A stretch of 64,000 bases of DNA from G965240365 sp965240365 (GCA_965240365.1 OZ251218.1:3599641-3663640); one strand, 5' to 3'; shown: positions 17,590 through 26,542, counted from the first letter of the stretch. A program made the numbers and translations. Notes: a model not told the origin generated them from the sequence alone.

Positions 17590-18882
17590 ATGCTGGACCC
17601 TCAATGGATAAGAAATGATCTGGATCAGATCGCGGCCGCCCTGAAAAAACGCAATATGACCCTGGATGTTGCCGCCATAAGAACGCTGGAAGAAAAGCGC
17701 AAGGCGTTGCAGGTTACGACAGAACAACTGCGCGCGGAGCGAAACGCGAAGTCGAAAGAGATTGGCCGCCTGAAGGCGCGGGGCGAGGCTGCGCAGGCCG
17801 TCACGGATGCCGTCGTGGAGATTAAAAAGCGGCTTGAGCAAGGCGCGGCTGAACTCGATAAGGTGCAGGCCGAACTGGATGACATACTCAGCGGCATCCC
17901 GAATATCCCGCATGACTCCGTGCCGACCGGCGAGAGCGAAGCGGATAACGAAGAAACAAGACGCTGGGGCGAACCCCGCCGCTTTGACTTTCGCCCCAGA
18001 GATCATGTTGAACTCGGGGAAAATCTGGCCTTGATTGATTTTGAAACCGCGGCCAGGATCGCGAGTTCGCGCTTTGTGATCATGCACGGCGCGATCGCCG
18101 GGCTGCACCGGGCGTTAATTCAATTTATGCTGGATACGCATACCCGCGAACATGGTTACCGGGAAGTCAACGTGCCTTATCTGGTCAATACCGAAAGCTG
18201 CCGCGGCACGGGCCAGTTGCCCAAATTTGAGCAGGATCTGTTTCATGTCAAGGAACACGGCTTCTATCTCATCCCGACCGCGGAAGTGCCGGTGACCAAT
18301 ATCGCGCGCGACCAGATTATCAACGCGGACGAACTGCCGAGAAAATACGTTTGTCACTCGCCGTGTTTCAGGAGCGAGGCGGGTTCTTATGGCCAGGATA
18401 CGCGCGGCATGATTCGCCATCATCAGTTTGAAAAGGTGGAACTGGTGCAGTTAGTCAAACCGCAAGACTCTTACCGGGCGCTGGAAGAATTAACCGGGCA
18501 GGCCGAGGTGATATTGCAAAAACTGGCGCTGCCTTACCGGGTGGTCACATTATGCGGCGCCGATATTGGCTTTGCCGCCGCCAAGACCTATGACCTTGAA
18601 GTCTGGCTGCCGGGGCAAAACAAATACCGGGAGATTTCGTCTTGCAGCAACTTTGAAGCCTTTCAGGCGCGGCGCATGAAGGCGCGCTGGCGCAACCCGG
18701 AAACAAACCGGCCGGAACTGCTGCATACACTGAACGGCTCCGGCCTCGCCGTTGGCCGCGCGCTCATTGCTGTCATGGAAAACTATCAGGACCGGGACGG
18801 CAATATCACGATCCCGGCCGTGCTGCGTCCATATATGAATGATCAGGCCATGATCAGCCGCCCTGAAACGGGTCAGGGATGA
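17590..18882 (+). CDS. serS: Seryl-tRNA synthetase
   Basis: A 430-residue class II aminoacyl-tRNA synthetase charging tRNA-Ser and tRNA-Sec with serine. The N-terminal long antiparallel coiled coil (about residues 30-100, with TTEQLRAERNAKSKEIGRLK) binds the tRNA variable arm. The catalytic domain shows motif 1 around GYREVNVPYLV, motif 2 FRSEAGSYGQDTRGMIRHHQ, the serine-binding TAEVPVTN, and motif 3 NGSGLAVGRALIAVMEN. I chose ATG 17590 (MLDPQWIRNDLDQI), the normal family start; the frame extends upstream into the palindrome. Full length. Confidence 0.96.
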   Translation: MLDPQWIRNDLDQIAAALKKRNMTLDVAAIRTLEEKRKALQVTTEQLRAERNAKSKEIGRLKARGEAAQAVTDAVVEIKKRLEQGAAELDKVQAELDDILSGIPNIPHDSVPTGESEADNEETRRWGEPRRFDFRPRDHVELGENLALIDFETAARIASSRFVIMHGAIAGLHRALIQFMLDTHTREHGYREVNVPYLVNTESCRGTGQLPKFEQDLFHVKEHGFYLIPTAEVPVTNIARDQIINADELPRKYVCHSPCFRSEAGSYGQDTRGMIRHHQFEKVELVQLVKPQDSYRALEELTGQAEVILQKLALPYRVVTLCGADIGFAAAKTYDLEVWLPGQNKYREISSCSNFEAFQARRMKARWRNPETNRPELLHTLNGSGLAVGRALIAVMENYQDRDGNITIPAVLRPYMNDQAMISRPETGQG

Positions 18883-18927
18883 TAAAGAAGCCGCGCCGGG
18901 ATGCCGCCTCTAAAACTTGTCCTGTTT

Positions 18928-19080
18928 AAGGAAACTCTGATTGAATCAGAGTTTCCTGCGGTACAGGGACGTACCGCCAAAATCAATGATGCAAGTCATT
19001 GATTTTGAAGCAAGGTGGAAATCGCATTTTCACCTTGCGTGCTCTGAGAAATCCAGGATGGATTTATTCAGAGCTTCCTT
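18928..19080. repeat. Four-hairpin dispersed repeat, copy 1
   Basis: It holds four stem-loops in a row: GGAAACTCTGATT palindrome; AATCAATGA / TCATTGATT; CAAGGTG...CACCTTG with AAAT/ATTTT pairing; and CTCTGA...AAATCC/GGATTT...TCAGAG. The end (CAGAGCTTCCTTAA) supplies the stop codon of the convergent DUF1624 gene at 19079. The same order is seen in copies at 43662-43810, 46937-47087 and, reversed, at 38266-38437. Confidence 0.8.
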
Positions 19081-20257
19081 AAATATAACGCGCGACAAGC
19101 CTGTGTTTATTGGCGCTTTTCCAGCGGCTGTAGGGCTTTGCCAGCAGCGCGGTGAGGAGCGCCACCACGGCTGCCAGGATAAAGGTGGCGCCGTAAGACA
19201 GCCCAAAGCCCCGCGGCAGGCCGGTCAGGGTTTTGCCATAGCTCATATCGCTGAATTGAAAGCCAAGCGCGGGAATCAGCAGCCAGCTTATGAAGTGCAA
19301 CAGGTACAGGTGCAGAATGTAGGAAAACAGGCTGGTCTTGCCCAGCAGTTGCAAAAAATTCTGTGAAAATGTTAGCGGCAGACGTTTGAAGGCGAATAAT
19401 AGAATTAAGCCAGCGCCGACGGTCAGCAGCATAAACTGCAAGGAAAGCGGATATTTGGTGGGATTCAGGAACGACATCAATGTCAGCAGGCTTGATTCCT
19501 GGATAATAAACCGGCTGGGGTCTCCATAAAGATTGAAGCCTCTGAGCGCCGCGTAGGCGAGCAGGCAGGCAACGCCGATGGCGCAGGCCCGGTTTTCGAT
19601 TTTTTCAGAAAAGCCGCGCGACAGATAAGCCCGCCCGCCCATATAAGCCAGACACATCAGGCCGATGATGGGCAAAACCGGATAGGTGGTGCGCACCTTG
19701 AAATCAAAGGGCAGCGCCAGGACGTTTTTTTGATGCAGGACGGACCACAGATAGTGTTGCCAGCTTGCGCTGTGAAAGCTGACGCCGTCCAGAAGGTTAT
19801 GGCCAAAGACGATGAGCGCCCCGGCAAGCAGGATGACTCTAAGGTCAAGCAGGCGCAACAGGCCCAGACCAATAAAGCCCCAGCCAATCGCCCAGATAAC
19901 CTGGGCGTAGAGCATGGGAAAGGCCGGATTAAAGCTCCAGGACCAGGAAACCAGGGTAAATTCAAGCAGTATGAGCGCCAGACCACGTTGAATCAGGCTG
20001 AACGCAAAGGCGCGGCTGTCGGCAAAGCGCTGTTCGGTCAACGCGGCCGACAGGCCCGCCAGAAAAACAAACAGCGGCGCGCAGAAATGAGAGATAAAAC
20101 GCGCAAAGAATACCTCTGCCGGCGTGCCCGGCACCGCCATCGGATCACTGACAAAATAGTCGCCGCAATAGACCATGGCATGATCGAGGATCATAAAAAT
20201 AATAATCAGGCCGCGCAGCAGGTCAATGTGGTGCAGACGTACAGGGTTTTTTTGCAT
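19079..20257 (-). CDS. DUF1624 / HGSNAT-like membrane acyltransferase-family protein
   Basis: A 392-residue inner-membrane protein with about ten hydrophobic segments. The N-terminus HHIDLLRGLIIIFMILDHAM is the family signature (arginine-aspartate-x-x-arginine-like start plus a conserved histidine in the first loop), and HFCAPLFVFLAGLSAALTE is the second hallmark. Relatives include heparan-alpha-glucosaminide N-acetyltransferase and YeiB-type proteins that may transfer acyl groups to envelope glycans; substrate unknown. The stop codon lies in the terminal bases of a four-hairpin repeat, and the start lies only nine bases from a MITE-like copy, so the gene is bounded by repeats on both sides. 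Confidence 0.8.
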   Translation of the reverse strand: MQKNPVRLHHIDLLRGLIIIFMILDHAMVYCGDYFVSDPMAVPGTPAEVFFARFISHFCAPLFVFLAGLSAALTEQRFADSRAFAFSLIQRGLALILLEFTLVSWSWSFNPAFPMLYAQVIWAIGWGFIGLGLLRLLDLRVILLAGALIVFGHNLLDGVSFHSASWQHYLWSVLHQKNVLALPFDFKVRTTYPVLPIIGLMCLAYMGGRAYLSRGFSEKIENRACAIGVACLLAYAALRGFNLYGDPSRFIIQESSLLTLMSFLNPTKYPLSLQFMLLTVGAGLILLFAFKRLPLTFSQNFLQLLGKTSLFSYILHLYLLHFISWLLIPALGFQFSDMSYGKTLTGLPRGFGLSYGATFILAAVVALLTALLAKPYSRWKSANKHRLVARYI

Positions 20258-20265
20258 GGTTTTTT

Positions 20266-20580
20266 AGGCTCTTTTGGATTCCAAGTGGTTTAAGCCGCAT
20301 GTGGATTGAGTGTGCAGAAAATGGCATGAGCCTGTCTGCGGCAGGCAGGCCGGAATGATGTAAAGCCGGAACAACACCCCGTCGTCATTCCAGCGAAAGC
20401 TGGAATCCAGTGGTTGATACAATACATTCCCGCATAAGCGGGAATGACCATTCTGAATACCTCATTCCAACCGAACCGCTGAGTTATCTGCCCCCCTCCC
20501 CCCCCGCTACTTGCCTCCGTCTTGGTCATCAATTATGCCAGAATCATTGCATTATCCACTCAGATTTTAAAAGAGGCTTT
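20266..20580. mobile_element. MITE-like element, copy C (about 315 bp, inverted relative to copy B)
   Basis: It starts AGGCTCTTTT and ends AAAAGAGGCTTT. The arms and interior match copy B read backwards, including ATTCCCGCATAAGCGGGAAT and the tract TGCCCCCCTCCCCCCCCGCT, which replaces part of the TAGCGGGG block. Its final base is the first base of the downstream receptor's stop codon. Confidence 0.75.
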
Positions 20581-22577
20581 TAAAAGCGCCAGCTTACTGA
20601 AACGCTGCCGTTGATGCCATCGCCCGGTGAATGCACGGTAAAGCTGGCATCGTTACCGAAGTCAAAGACGTATGCGTAATATTCGTTAGTGATATTATTC
20701 AACTGAAGTTTTACGGTCACCGGGCCGATATCGTAGTCGGCGCTGGCGCTCAGCAGGGCGTAATCGCCAAACTTTCCGCCCGTGTTGGCTTCGTTGATGT
20801 AATAGTCGCCCTGCGCGTCGAGATGGAGGCGCGCCACCAGTCCGGGCGTGATCCGGTAGTTGAGGCCCAGCGAGGCCACATAGTCGGGAATGCCGCGTAA
20901 TTGATTGCCTTCAAAGGCGCGCTGGCTGGTGGCCGCGCGCGCGATTTCAGAATCAATCAGCGCAAAATTACCCCAGTAGGACCAGGCCTCGTTAAGGCTG
21001 CCGTTAAAGGCCATATCAAAGCCGCTACGGTCCGTTTTGCCGACGTTGCGGTTGACGCCGTCCACATTGATAAACTCATTGCTGGCATTTTGCCGCCAGT
21101 AGGACAGCCTGAGATTCAGCAGCGCCGCGGGCGACCACTGGATGCCGGCTTCCCAGCCATCATTGATAGACACCTCGCGCGAACGGTCATTGACGCCCCG
21201 GTAAGCCGCTTTGCCAAACGGGTGCTGAAAGCTGCGGCCCAGGTTGGCAAATACATTTACAGAATCCAGGGGCGCATAAACAATATTGAATTTCGGCTGA
21301 ATGATAGCGCCAAAGTCGAACATATCGCGCCGCTCGCCACTGGCCCGGTCGCGGTAGTCGCCGCCCAGCCAGTCGGCGCGCAGGGCAATATTCCAGCGCA
21401 GGCGCTCGCTCGGTTCGTGCAACAGTTGCAGATAAGCGCCATAGCTGCTGAAGTCGTAGGCACGGTTCCGTATCACCCCGGCCGCCGAGCGGTCGCGGCG
21501 GCGGCTGTCGTTGCCGAGCGTCCTGAAACGCTGTTCAAGCACATCCTGAAATTCATAATCAGCGCCCCAGTCCAGCCGCCAATCCGCCGCCGGCAGCCAG
21601 CTCAGGGTTGAGATCAGGCCCCACTGCTTCTGATCATCATAGCGGTTTTGCAAAGCGCCGCGGCTACTAAAACGCACCCAGCGCGCGCGCTCAAAGGTTT
21701 GCGTGTAAGCCTTCAGTTCCCATTGCGCGGCCGCGCCGAAATCCTGCGACCAGTGCGCGCTCAAGTGGCGGGTTTCCTTCTTGCCTCCGTCCTGGCTGGC
21801 AAAGGGTTCGGAACGGCGGGGATTGGCGCGCGCCCGGCGCCGGTCATTAAAATAACCGGGCGAATCGCCCTCATAAACGGCCTGCCGCGCGATCACCCGC
21901 AATGACTTTGCCGCGTCAAACTGCCATTGCCATTGACCCGCCAGGGCATATTTATCCAGATCCTTATGGTCGCGGTAGCCCTCACCGCTGCGGTAGCCGC
22001 CCGCGTAGCTATGAGTAAACGCGCCGCTGGAAAAGCCCGCATAGCCCTGCGCCTCGCGCGTATTATAGCTGCCCAGGGTCAATTCAATCTCCCTGCCCGC
22101 ATCCTGGCGGGTTGTCACGTTATAGTTGCCGGCAATATTATAAAGCCCGTAACGCGGATCACTGGTGCCCTTGAACACGGAAATAGAGGCAATGCCGAGC
22201 GGAAACAACTGATCGAGTTCGTTATAACCATTATGCAGATTGGCGGGAATACCGTCTATCAACAGTCTGGCATGGGGCGTGACGCCATCGCCGGCAAAGC
22301 CGCGAATGGCAATATCCGTGTTGATAATGCCCTGGTTATAGCGCGACAGATAAACCCCCGGCGCCTTGTTGAACAGTTCCAGCGTATCGTTGACATGCTC
22401 ATAAGCCAGTTCTTCCTGGCTTAACACATCCACCGACCCGGCCAGATCAGTCGCAAACGCGGACGGCGCCTTGCCAATCACAACCACACTCTCCAGCCTC
22501 TTTTCCTCGGCATGACTGTTTGCAACAGCAAGCGCAAAGCCCGCTATGACCAGCGCCAGCCCTGGGTAATTCCTCAT
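20580..22577 (-). CDS. TonB-dependent outer-membrane receptor
   Basis: A 665-residue receptor with a signal peptide ending near NSHAEEKR, TonB-box-like RLESVVVIGK, plug motifs IAIRGFAGDG, RLLIDGIPANLHNGYNE, SISVFKGTSDPRYGLYNIAG, and a barrel ending SVSVSWRF. The last strands carry LNNITNEYYAYVFDFG. The ATG at 22577 is set by AAGGAG nine bases upstream; an earlier in-frame ATG at 22634 adds an unlikely cysteine-rich leader. The plug line FKGTSDPRYG...NYNVTTRQ is more like non-siderophore receptors, but the substrate cannot be assigned. The gene's 3' end is flush with a MITE-like copy. Confidence 0.9.
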   Translation of the reverse strand: MRNYPGLALVIAGFALAVANSHAEEKRLESVVVIGKAPSAFATDLAGSVDVLSQEELAYEHVNDTLELFNKAPGVYLSRYNQGIINTDIAIRGFAGDGVTPHARLLIDGIPANLHNGYNELDQLFPLGIASISVFKGTSDPRYGLYNIAGNYNVTTRQDAGREIELTLGSYNTREAQGYAGFSSGAFTHSYAGGYRSGEGYRDHKDLDKYALAGQWQWQFDAAKSLRVIARQAVYEGDSPGYFNDRRRARANPRRSEPFASQDGGKKETRHLSAHWSQDFGAAAQWELKAYTQTFERARWVRFSSRGALQNRYDDQKQWGLISTLSWLPAADWRLDWGADYEFQDVLEQRFRTLGNDSRRRDRSAAGVIRNRAYDFSSYGAYLQLLHEPSERLRWNIALRADWLGGDYRDRASGERRDMFDFGAIIQPKFNIVYAPLDSVNVFANLGRSFQHPFGKAAYRGVNDRSREVSINDGWEAGIQWSPAALLNLRLSYWRQNASNEFINVDGVNRNVGKTDRSGFDMAFNGSLNEAWSYWGNFALIDSEIARAATSQRAFEGNQLRGIPDYVASLGLNYRITPGLVARLHLDAQGDYYINEANTGGKFGDYALLSASADYDIGPVTVKLQLNNITNEYYAYVFDFGNDASFTVHSPGDGINGSVSVSWRF

Positions 22578-22699
22578 AAGTTTAACTCCTTGATAAAAAA
22601 AGCAAAATAGCCTTGAAATGTTATAACATAACAAAAAATAGTATAAAATTGAACTACTGTCAAATGTGTTTCCGGGTTCAGATAGAAGTGAGACTTTTC

Positions 22700-22825
22700 C
22701 GAGAAAAGAAATCGGGTAGCCTGTGACTGACAGACACAGGAGACCGGCCTGTCGCAGGCAGGCGACGGGCGGCCCTGATTTGTCTTATAAGTATTGAACC
22801 CGGACACCAGTTTGACATCCGCCGG
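22700..22825. repeat. Dispersed repeat in the 22578-22899 intergenic space
   Basis: CTGATTTGTCTTATAAGTAT followed by CCCGGACACCAGTTTG matches the block at about 11133-11176. A GCCTGTCGCAGGCAGG palindrome lies just before it. In both places the block precedes a DUF1640-like gene on the plus strand, so it may carry their promoter. The rest of the space is AT-rich and unassigned. Confidence 0.6.
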
Positions 22826-22899
22826 GCCGATGACTATGCTTTCAGCCAGAAAAAGATATGAATTACTATTTTGCATGAAATGAAAACAAGGAAAAACTC

Positions 22900-23142
22900 A
22901 TGACCACGATGATATCTGAAGTCTATAACGCCTTTCTCAAGGCAGGTGTGCCGGAACAGGATGCGAGAGAGGCGGCCGAGGCCCTCTCGGCTGAAAATCT
23001 GGCTACGAAGAACGATGTTGTCGAGGTGAGAAAAGACATTAATCGACTTGAGCGAGACATAGCCGTGATGAAGTGGATGCTGGGCATTATTATTGCCGCG
23101 CAGGTATTACCGTTATTTCAGGCTGTCGCGGCCATCCTCTGA
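22900..23142 (+). CDS. Small DUF1640-like coiled-coil membrane protein
   Basis: An 80-residue protein starting MTTMISEVYNAFLKAGVPEQ, then DAREAAEALSAENLATKNDV, a short coiled coil (VRKDINRLERDIAVMKW) and a terminal membrane helix (MLGIIIAAQVLPLFQAVAAI). The layout of short N-terminal alpha segment with AG and QA/DA residues, coiled coil and membrane anchor is that of DUF1640 proteins in miniature. AAGGAAA lies upstream of the ATG. It is the last gene before the distal end of the CRISPR array, on the opposite strand to cas transcription. No link to immunity is evident. Confidence 0.65.
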   Translation: MTTMISEVYNAFLKAGVPEQDAREAAEALSAENLATKNDVVEVRKDINRLERDIAVMKWMLGIIIAAQVLPLFQAVAAIL

Positions 23143-23173
23143 GCCTGTAGAGACGCAAAATTTTGCCTGCCTG

Positions 23174-26055
23174 CAACAGGCAGGCGCTCCCGTGAAGGGA
23201 GCGACCCTCAAAGCGCACAGCTACACCATCACCAACAAGTTTCAATCCACGCTCCCGTGAAGGGAGCGACGGCTGGCAACTTTGTCATGCAAACCGCCAA
23301 TCCCGTTTCAATCCACGCTCCCGTGAAGGGAGCGACCCGTCCCCCTCATTCATTTCTTTGCACGTCCAACGTTTCAATCCACGCTCCCGTGAAGGGAGCG
23401 ACTGAGCGCCCATGATGGCGCGCCCGTTGAGCTTTACGTTTCAATCCACGCTCCCGTGAAGGGAGCGACAGCCGGCTGGGCAGACGACCGGGCGGTGTGG
23501 ACGGGTTTCAATCCACGCTCCCGTGAAGGGAGCGACCCGAACAACTTCACTGTTTTTGTCCCGCTGACATTGTTTCAATCCACGCTCCCGTGAAGGGAGC
23601 GACGTGAAGGCGAGAGCGAATCTGATAGCCTTATCCTGTTTCAATCCACGCTCCCGTGAAGGGAGCGACTGTTCGACCGTATGACGTGTTTTGCAACGCG
23701 ATAAGTTTCAATCCACGCTCCCGTGAAGGGAGCGACTGTTTCCATAACCAGCGTGTATAGTGATTCAGATGTTTCAATCCACGCTCCCGTGAAGGGAGCG
23801 ACAAACAAGTCGTTGTTTATGGGAGCAGAACTTAGTTTCAATCCACGCTCCCGTGAAGGGAGCGACAAGGCGGAAGCGCTGGTTGGAGCGAAGATCATTG
23901 AGTTTCAATCCACGCTCCCGTGAAGGGAGCGACCTGCACCCAATTTATCCGCTAACGGAAAAGGCTTGTTTCAATCCACGCTCCCGTGAAGGGAGCGACG
24001 TCATTATCAGCAAAAACGCCTGAGACTGTGGCAATGTTTCAATCCACGCTCCCGTGAAGGGAGCGACGGTTCAGCACTGAGATCCTTCGAGTTGCAAAAA
24101 ATGTTTCAATCCACGCTCCCGTGAAGGGAGCGACTTTCTTAACGCCGATGTCTCAATAATGACGCCAGTGTTTCAATCCACGCTCCCGTGAAGGGAGCGA
24201 CCTGCTATTTTAACTAATCGGAGAAACTACTAATGTTTCAATCCACGCTCCCGTGAAGGGAGCGACATAGTCACGGCCGCATCGAGAAAGGCAGAAGCGT
24301 TGTTTCAATCCACGCTCCCGTGAAGGGAGCGACGCACGGATCGCATTAGTGGACTGTGGTAATAGACGTTTCAATCCACGCTCCCGTGAAGGGAGCGACC
24401 ACATTAGCCAGCCAAAAAACAATCAATTAGACTCGTTTCAATCCACGCTCCCGTGAAGGGAGCGACAAAACGGCCATGTAGGGGAGCGCTTAAGTGTTGT
24501 GTTTCAATCCACGCTCCCGTGAAGGGAGCGACTTCAGCGTAAACAGGCCTGTCACTCGGTCAACGTGTTTCAATCCACGCTCCCGTGAAGGGAGCGACGC
24601 GCGGATGATCTCAAAATACTTGGAGGTGTTCGAGTTTCAATCCACGCTCCCGTGAAGGGAGCGACGGAAATCCCGCCTTCTGTGCTTCCGAATAAATTCG
24701 TTTCAATCCACGCTCCCGTGAAGGGAGCGACAGGTTTTAATCGCGCAAACACGGTTCCGCTTCCCGGTTTCAATCCACGCTCCCGTGAAGGGAGCGACCT
24801 ATAGTTGCACCAGTTGAGAACCTGTCACCCATCGTTTCAATCCACGCTCCCGTGAAGGGAGCGACGTTTTTTCTGCGTTTCTTCCGGATCCAATCCGTTG
24901 TTTCAATCCACGCTCCCGTGAAGGGAGCGACATCCGCCCCTGCAAGTTCAGAAGTCAGATCATATGTTTCAATCCACGCTCCCGTGAAGGGAGCGACGTA
25001 CGCTTCAACCATTGTCTTAATGTTCGGCCTTCGTTTCAATCCACGCTCCCGTGAAGGGAGCGACCGCACCTTGCTCCGTCAATGACCAGTGTTCCCGCGT
25101 GTTTCAATCCACGCTCCCGTGAAGGGAGCGACCTGGAGGCAAGTTCACACCGATAACCACAGGGAGCGTTTCAATCCACGCTCCCGTGAAGGGAGCGACA
25201 AGGACGCTTGACCGGCTTTATTGGAAAATCATGTTTCAATCCACGCTCCCGTGAAGGGAGCGACATGGTTAAAAAGCCAGTCGAAGGAATTCCAAGATGT
25301 TTCAATCCACGCTCCCGTGAAGGGAGCGACGAAGGTGACCAAGCCCGCGCCGAGGCAATACGTGTTTCAATCCACGCTCCCGTGAAGGGAGCGACAGGCA
25401 CAACATGGACTGGAGTAAGTTTTTGCGTGTTTCAATCCACGCTCCCGTGAAGGGAGCGACTTCACCTTGCGGGTTTTTTGATAACCCAGATTCTGAGTTT
25501 CAATCCACGCTCCCGTGAAGGGAGCGACGTTTTCGGTCTTGCGTTCGACTTCTTCAAGCCTTGTTTCAATCCACGCTCCCGTGAAGGGAGCGACGGTGGC
25601 ACGCAAGAAGAGACGACGGCAGAAGACGTTTCAATCCACGCTCCCGTGAAGGGAGCGACTGGCAATTATCAACATTTTGCGAGCAAAAAACATGTTTCAA
25701 TCCACGCTCCCGTGAAGGGAGCGACAATCAATATTCCACAACTTCTTATAGATCCCTTCGTTTCAATCCACGCTCCCGTGAAGGGAGCGACCGCTGCAAG
25801 AGGCCGCGAAAGGTTTTAATCGCGCGTTTCAATCCACGCTCCCGTGAAGGGAGCGACGGAAATTACAATTCAAGTGGGCGAGACTAAGGTCCGTTTCAAT
25901 CCACGCTCCCGTGAAGGGAGCGACGCTGGTGTTTATTTGATCTGATCAGCAAAGATAAGTTTCAATCCACGCTCCCGTGAAGGGAGCGACCCCCTGCCCC
26001 TGCGGATCGGGCAAGAAGTTCAAGTTTCAATCCACGCTCCCGTGAAGGGAGCGAC
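23174..26055 (-). CRISPR. Type I-C CRISPR array: 43 intact repeats plus one degenerate repeat, 43 spacers
   Basis: The repeat is 32 nt, beginning GTTTCAATCCACGCTCCCGT on the plus strand and ending GAAGGGAGCGAC. Read on the minus strand it ends in GTGGATTGAAAC, the type I-C handle, and can form a 7-bp hairpin (CGCTCCC/GGGAGCG). Intact repeats start at 23239, 23305, 23371 and so on to 26024, with a period of about 66 bp and spacers of 32-36 nt. The array is transcribed in the cas direction with the leader at 26056-26229, so spacers near 26.0 kb are newest. The distal repeat (ending 23205) has lost its first third to a GCCTGCC palindrome. All intact repeats look identical by eye. Confidence 0.97.
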
Positions 26056-26185
26056 CGCAACAGCATAACTTTCTGAATACAAAAACAAAAGCGCCATGTT
26101 TCCGCTAACCGATAGAATCAGACGGGTAAACTGGCCTGTTTTTACAGAAAAAAACATTACGGATAAAAAAAACAAAGACTTAGAG
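26056..26185 (-). promoter_or_regulatory. CRISPR leader
   Basis: AT-rich sequence between cas2 and the first repeat, with A/T runs (GGATAAAAAAAACAAAG, TTTTTACAGAAAAAAACATT) typical of CRISPR leaders. It should hold the array promoter and the sequences that direct spacer integration at the repeat at 26024. I could not pick out a convincing -35/-10 pair. Confidence 0.65.
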
Positions 26186-26232
26186 TAGCGCTAACCGGCC
26201 GGGCCGATGATGAGAGCCGCCGTTTAGCGCTA
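26186..26232 (-). terminator. Inverted repeat at the end of cas2
   Basis: TAGCGCTAACCGGC and GCCGTTTAGCGCTA pair at 13 of 14 positions around a 19-nt loop; the second arm contains the cas2 stop codon. On the minus strand it is followed by CTTTGTTTTTTTT about 15 bases later, so it could end the cas transcript. A leader-binding role is the alternative. Confidence 0.45.
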
Positions 26233-26523
26233 GAGTATCAGCACATCATTGGCCACATCGCTTACCTTCTTCGCGCCGTGATGTTCAACGCGGTGGCGTC
26301 CTTTTTTACCCAGCTTGTAGAATCTCAGGCTGTCCTGTTGTTCATCGTAAATATCCAATAATTGAGACTTCAGATAGGCAAACTGTGCCGGGTCAACTTC
26401 GCATTCAAAGACCGAGTGCTGTACGCGAACGCCGTAATCCTGACAGGTTTTGGCGATATGGCGCAAACGTTTTTCTCCGCTGGCCGAGGTGGTGCTTACG
26501 TCGTAAGTAATCAGAATCAACAT
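26230..26523 (-). CDS. cas2: CRISPR-associated protein Cas2
   Basis: A 97-residue Cas2 with the opening MLILITYDVSTTSASGEKRL, where the aspartate in YDV is the conserved metal-site residue, followed by HIAKTCQDYGVRVQHSVFEC and the ferredoxin-like strand DSLRFYKLG. With Cas1 it forms the integrase that inserts new spacers at the leader-repeat junction; Cas2 is the structural centre. The gene lies 19 bases after cas1 and is last in the operon, next to the leader. Normal length. Confidence 0.95.
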   Translation of the reverse strand: MLILITYDVSTTSASGEKRLRHIAKTCQDYGVRVQHSVFECEVDPAQFAYLKSQLLDIYDEQQDSLRFYKLGKKGRHRVEHHGAKKVSDVANDVLIL

Positions 26524-26542
26524 ATTCGATATGACGCCCCGG

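Noticed and set aside
23441..25819. Several 60-110 codon open frames across the array, with repeated RSLHGSVD, SLPSRERGLK and VAPFTGAWIET peptides
   Set aside because: They are translations of the CRISPR repeat in different frames; the periodic peptide is an artefact.
26056..26229. Small RNA or toxin gene in the leader
   Set aside because: No start codon with a ribosome-binding site and no conserved fold recognised; AT-rich leader explains it.
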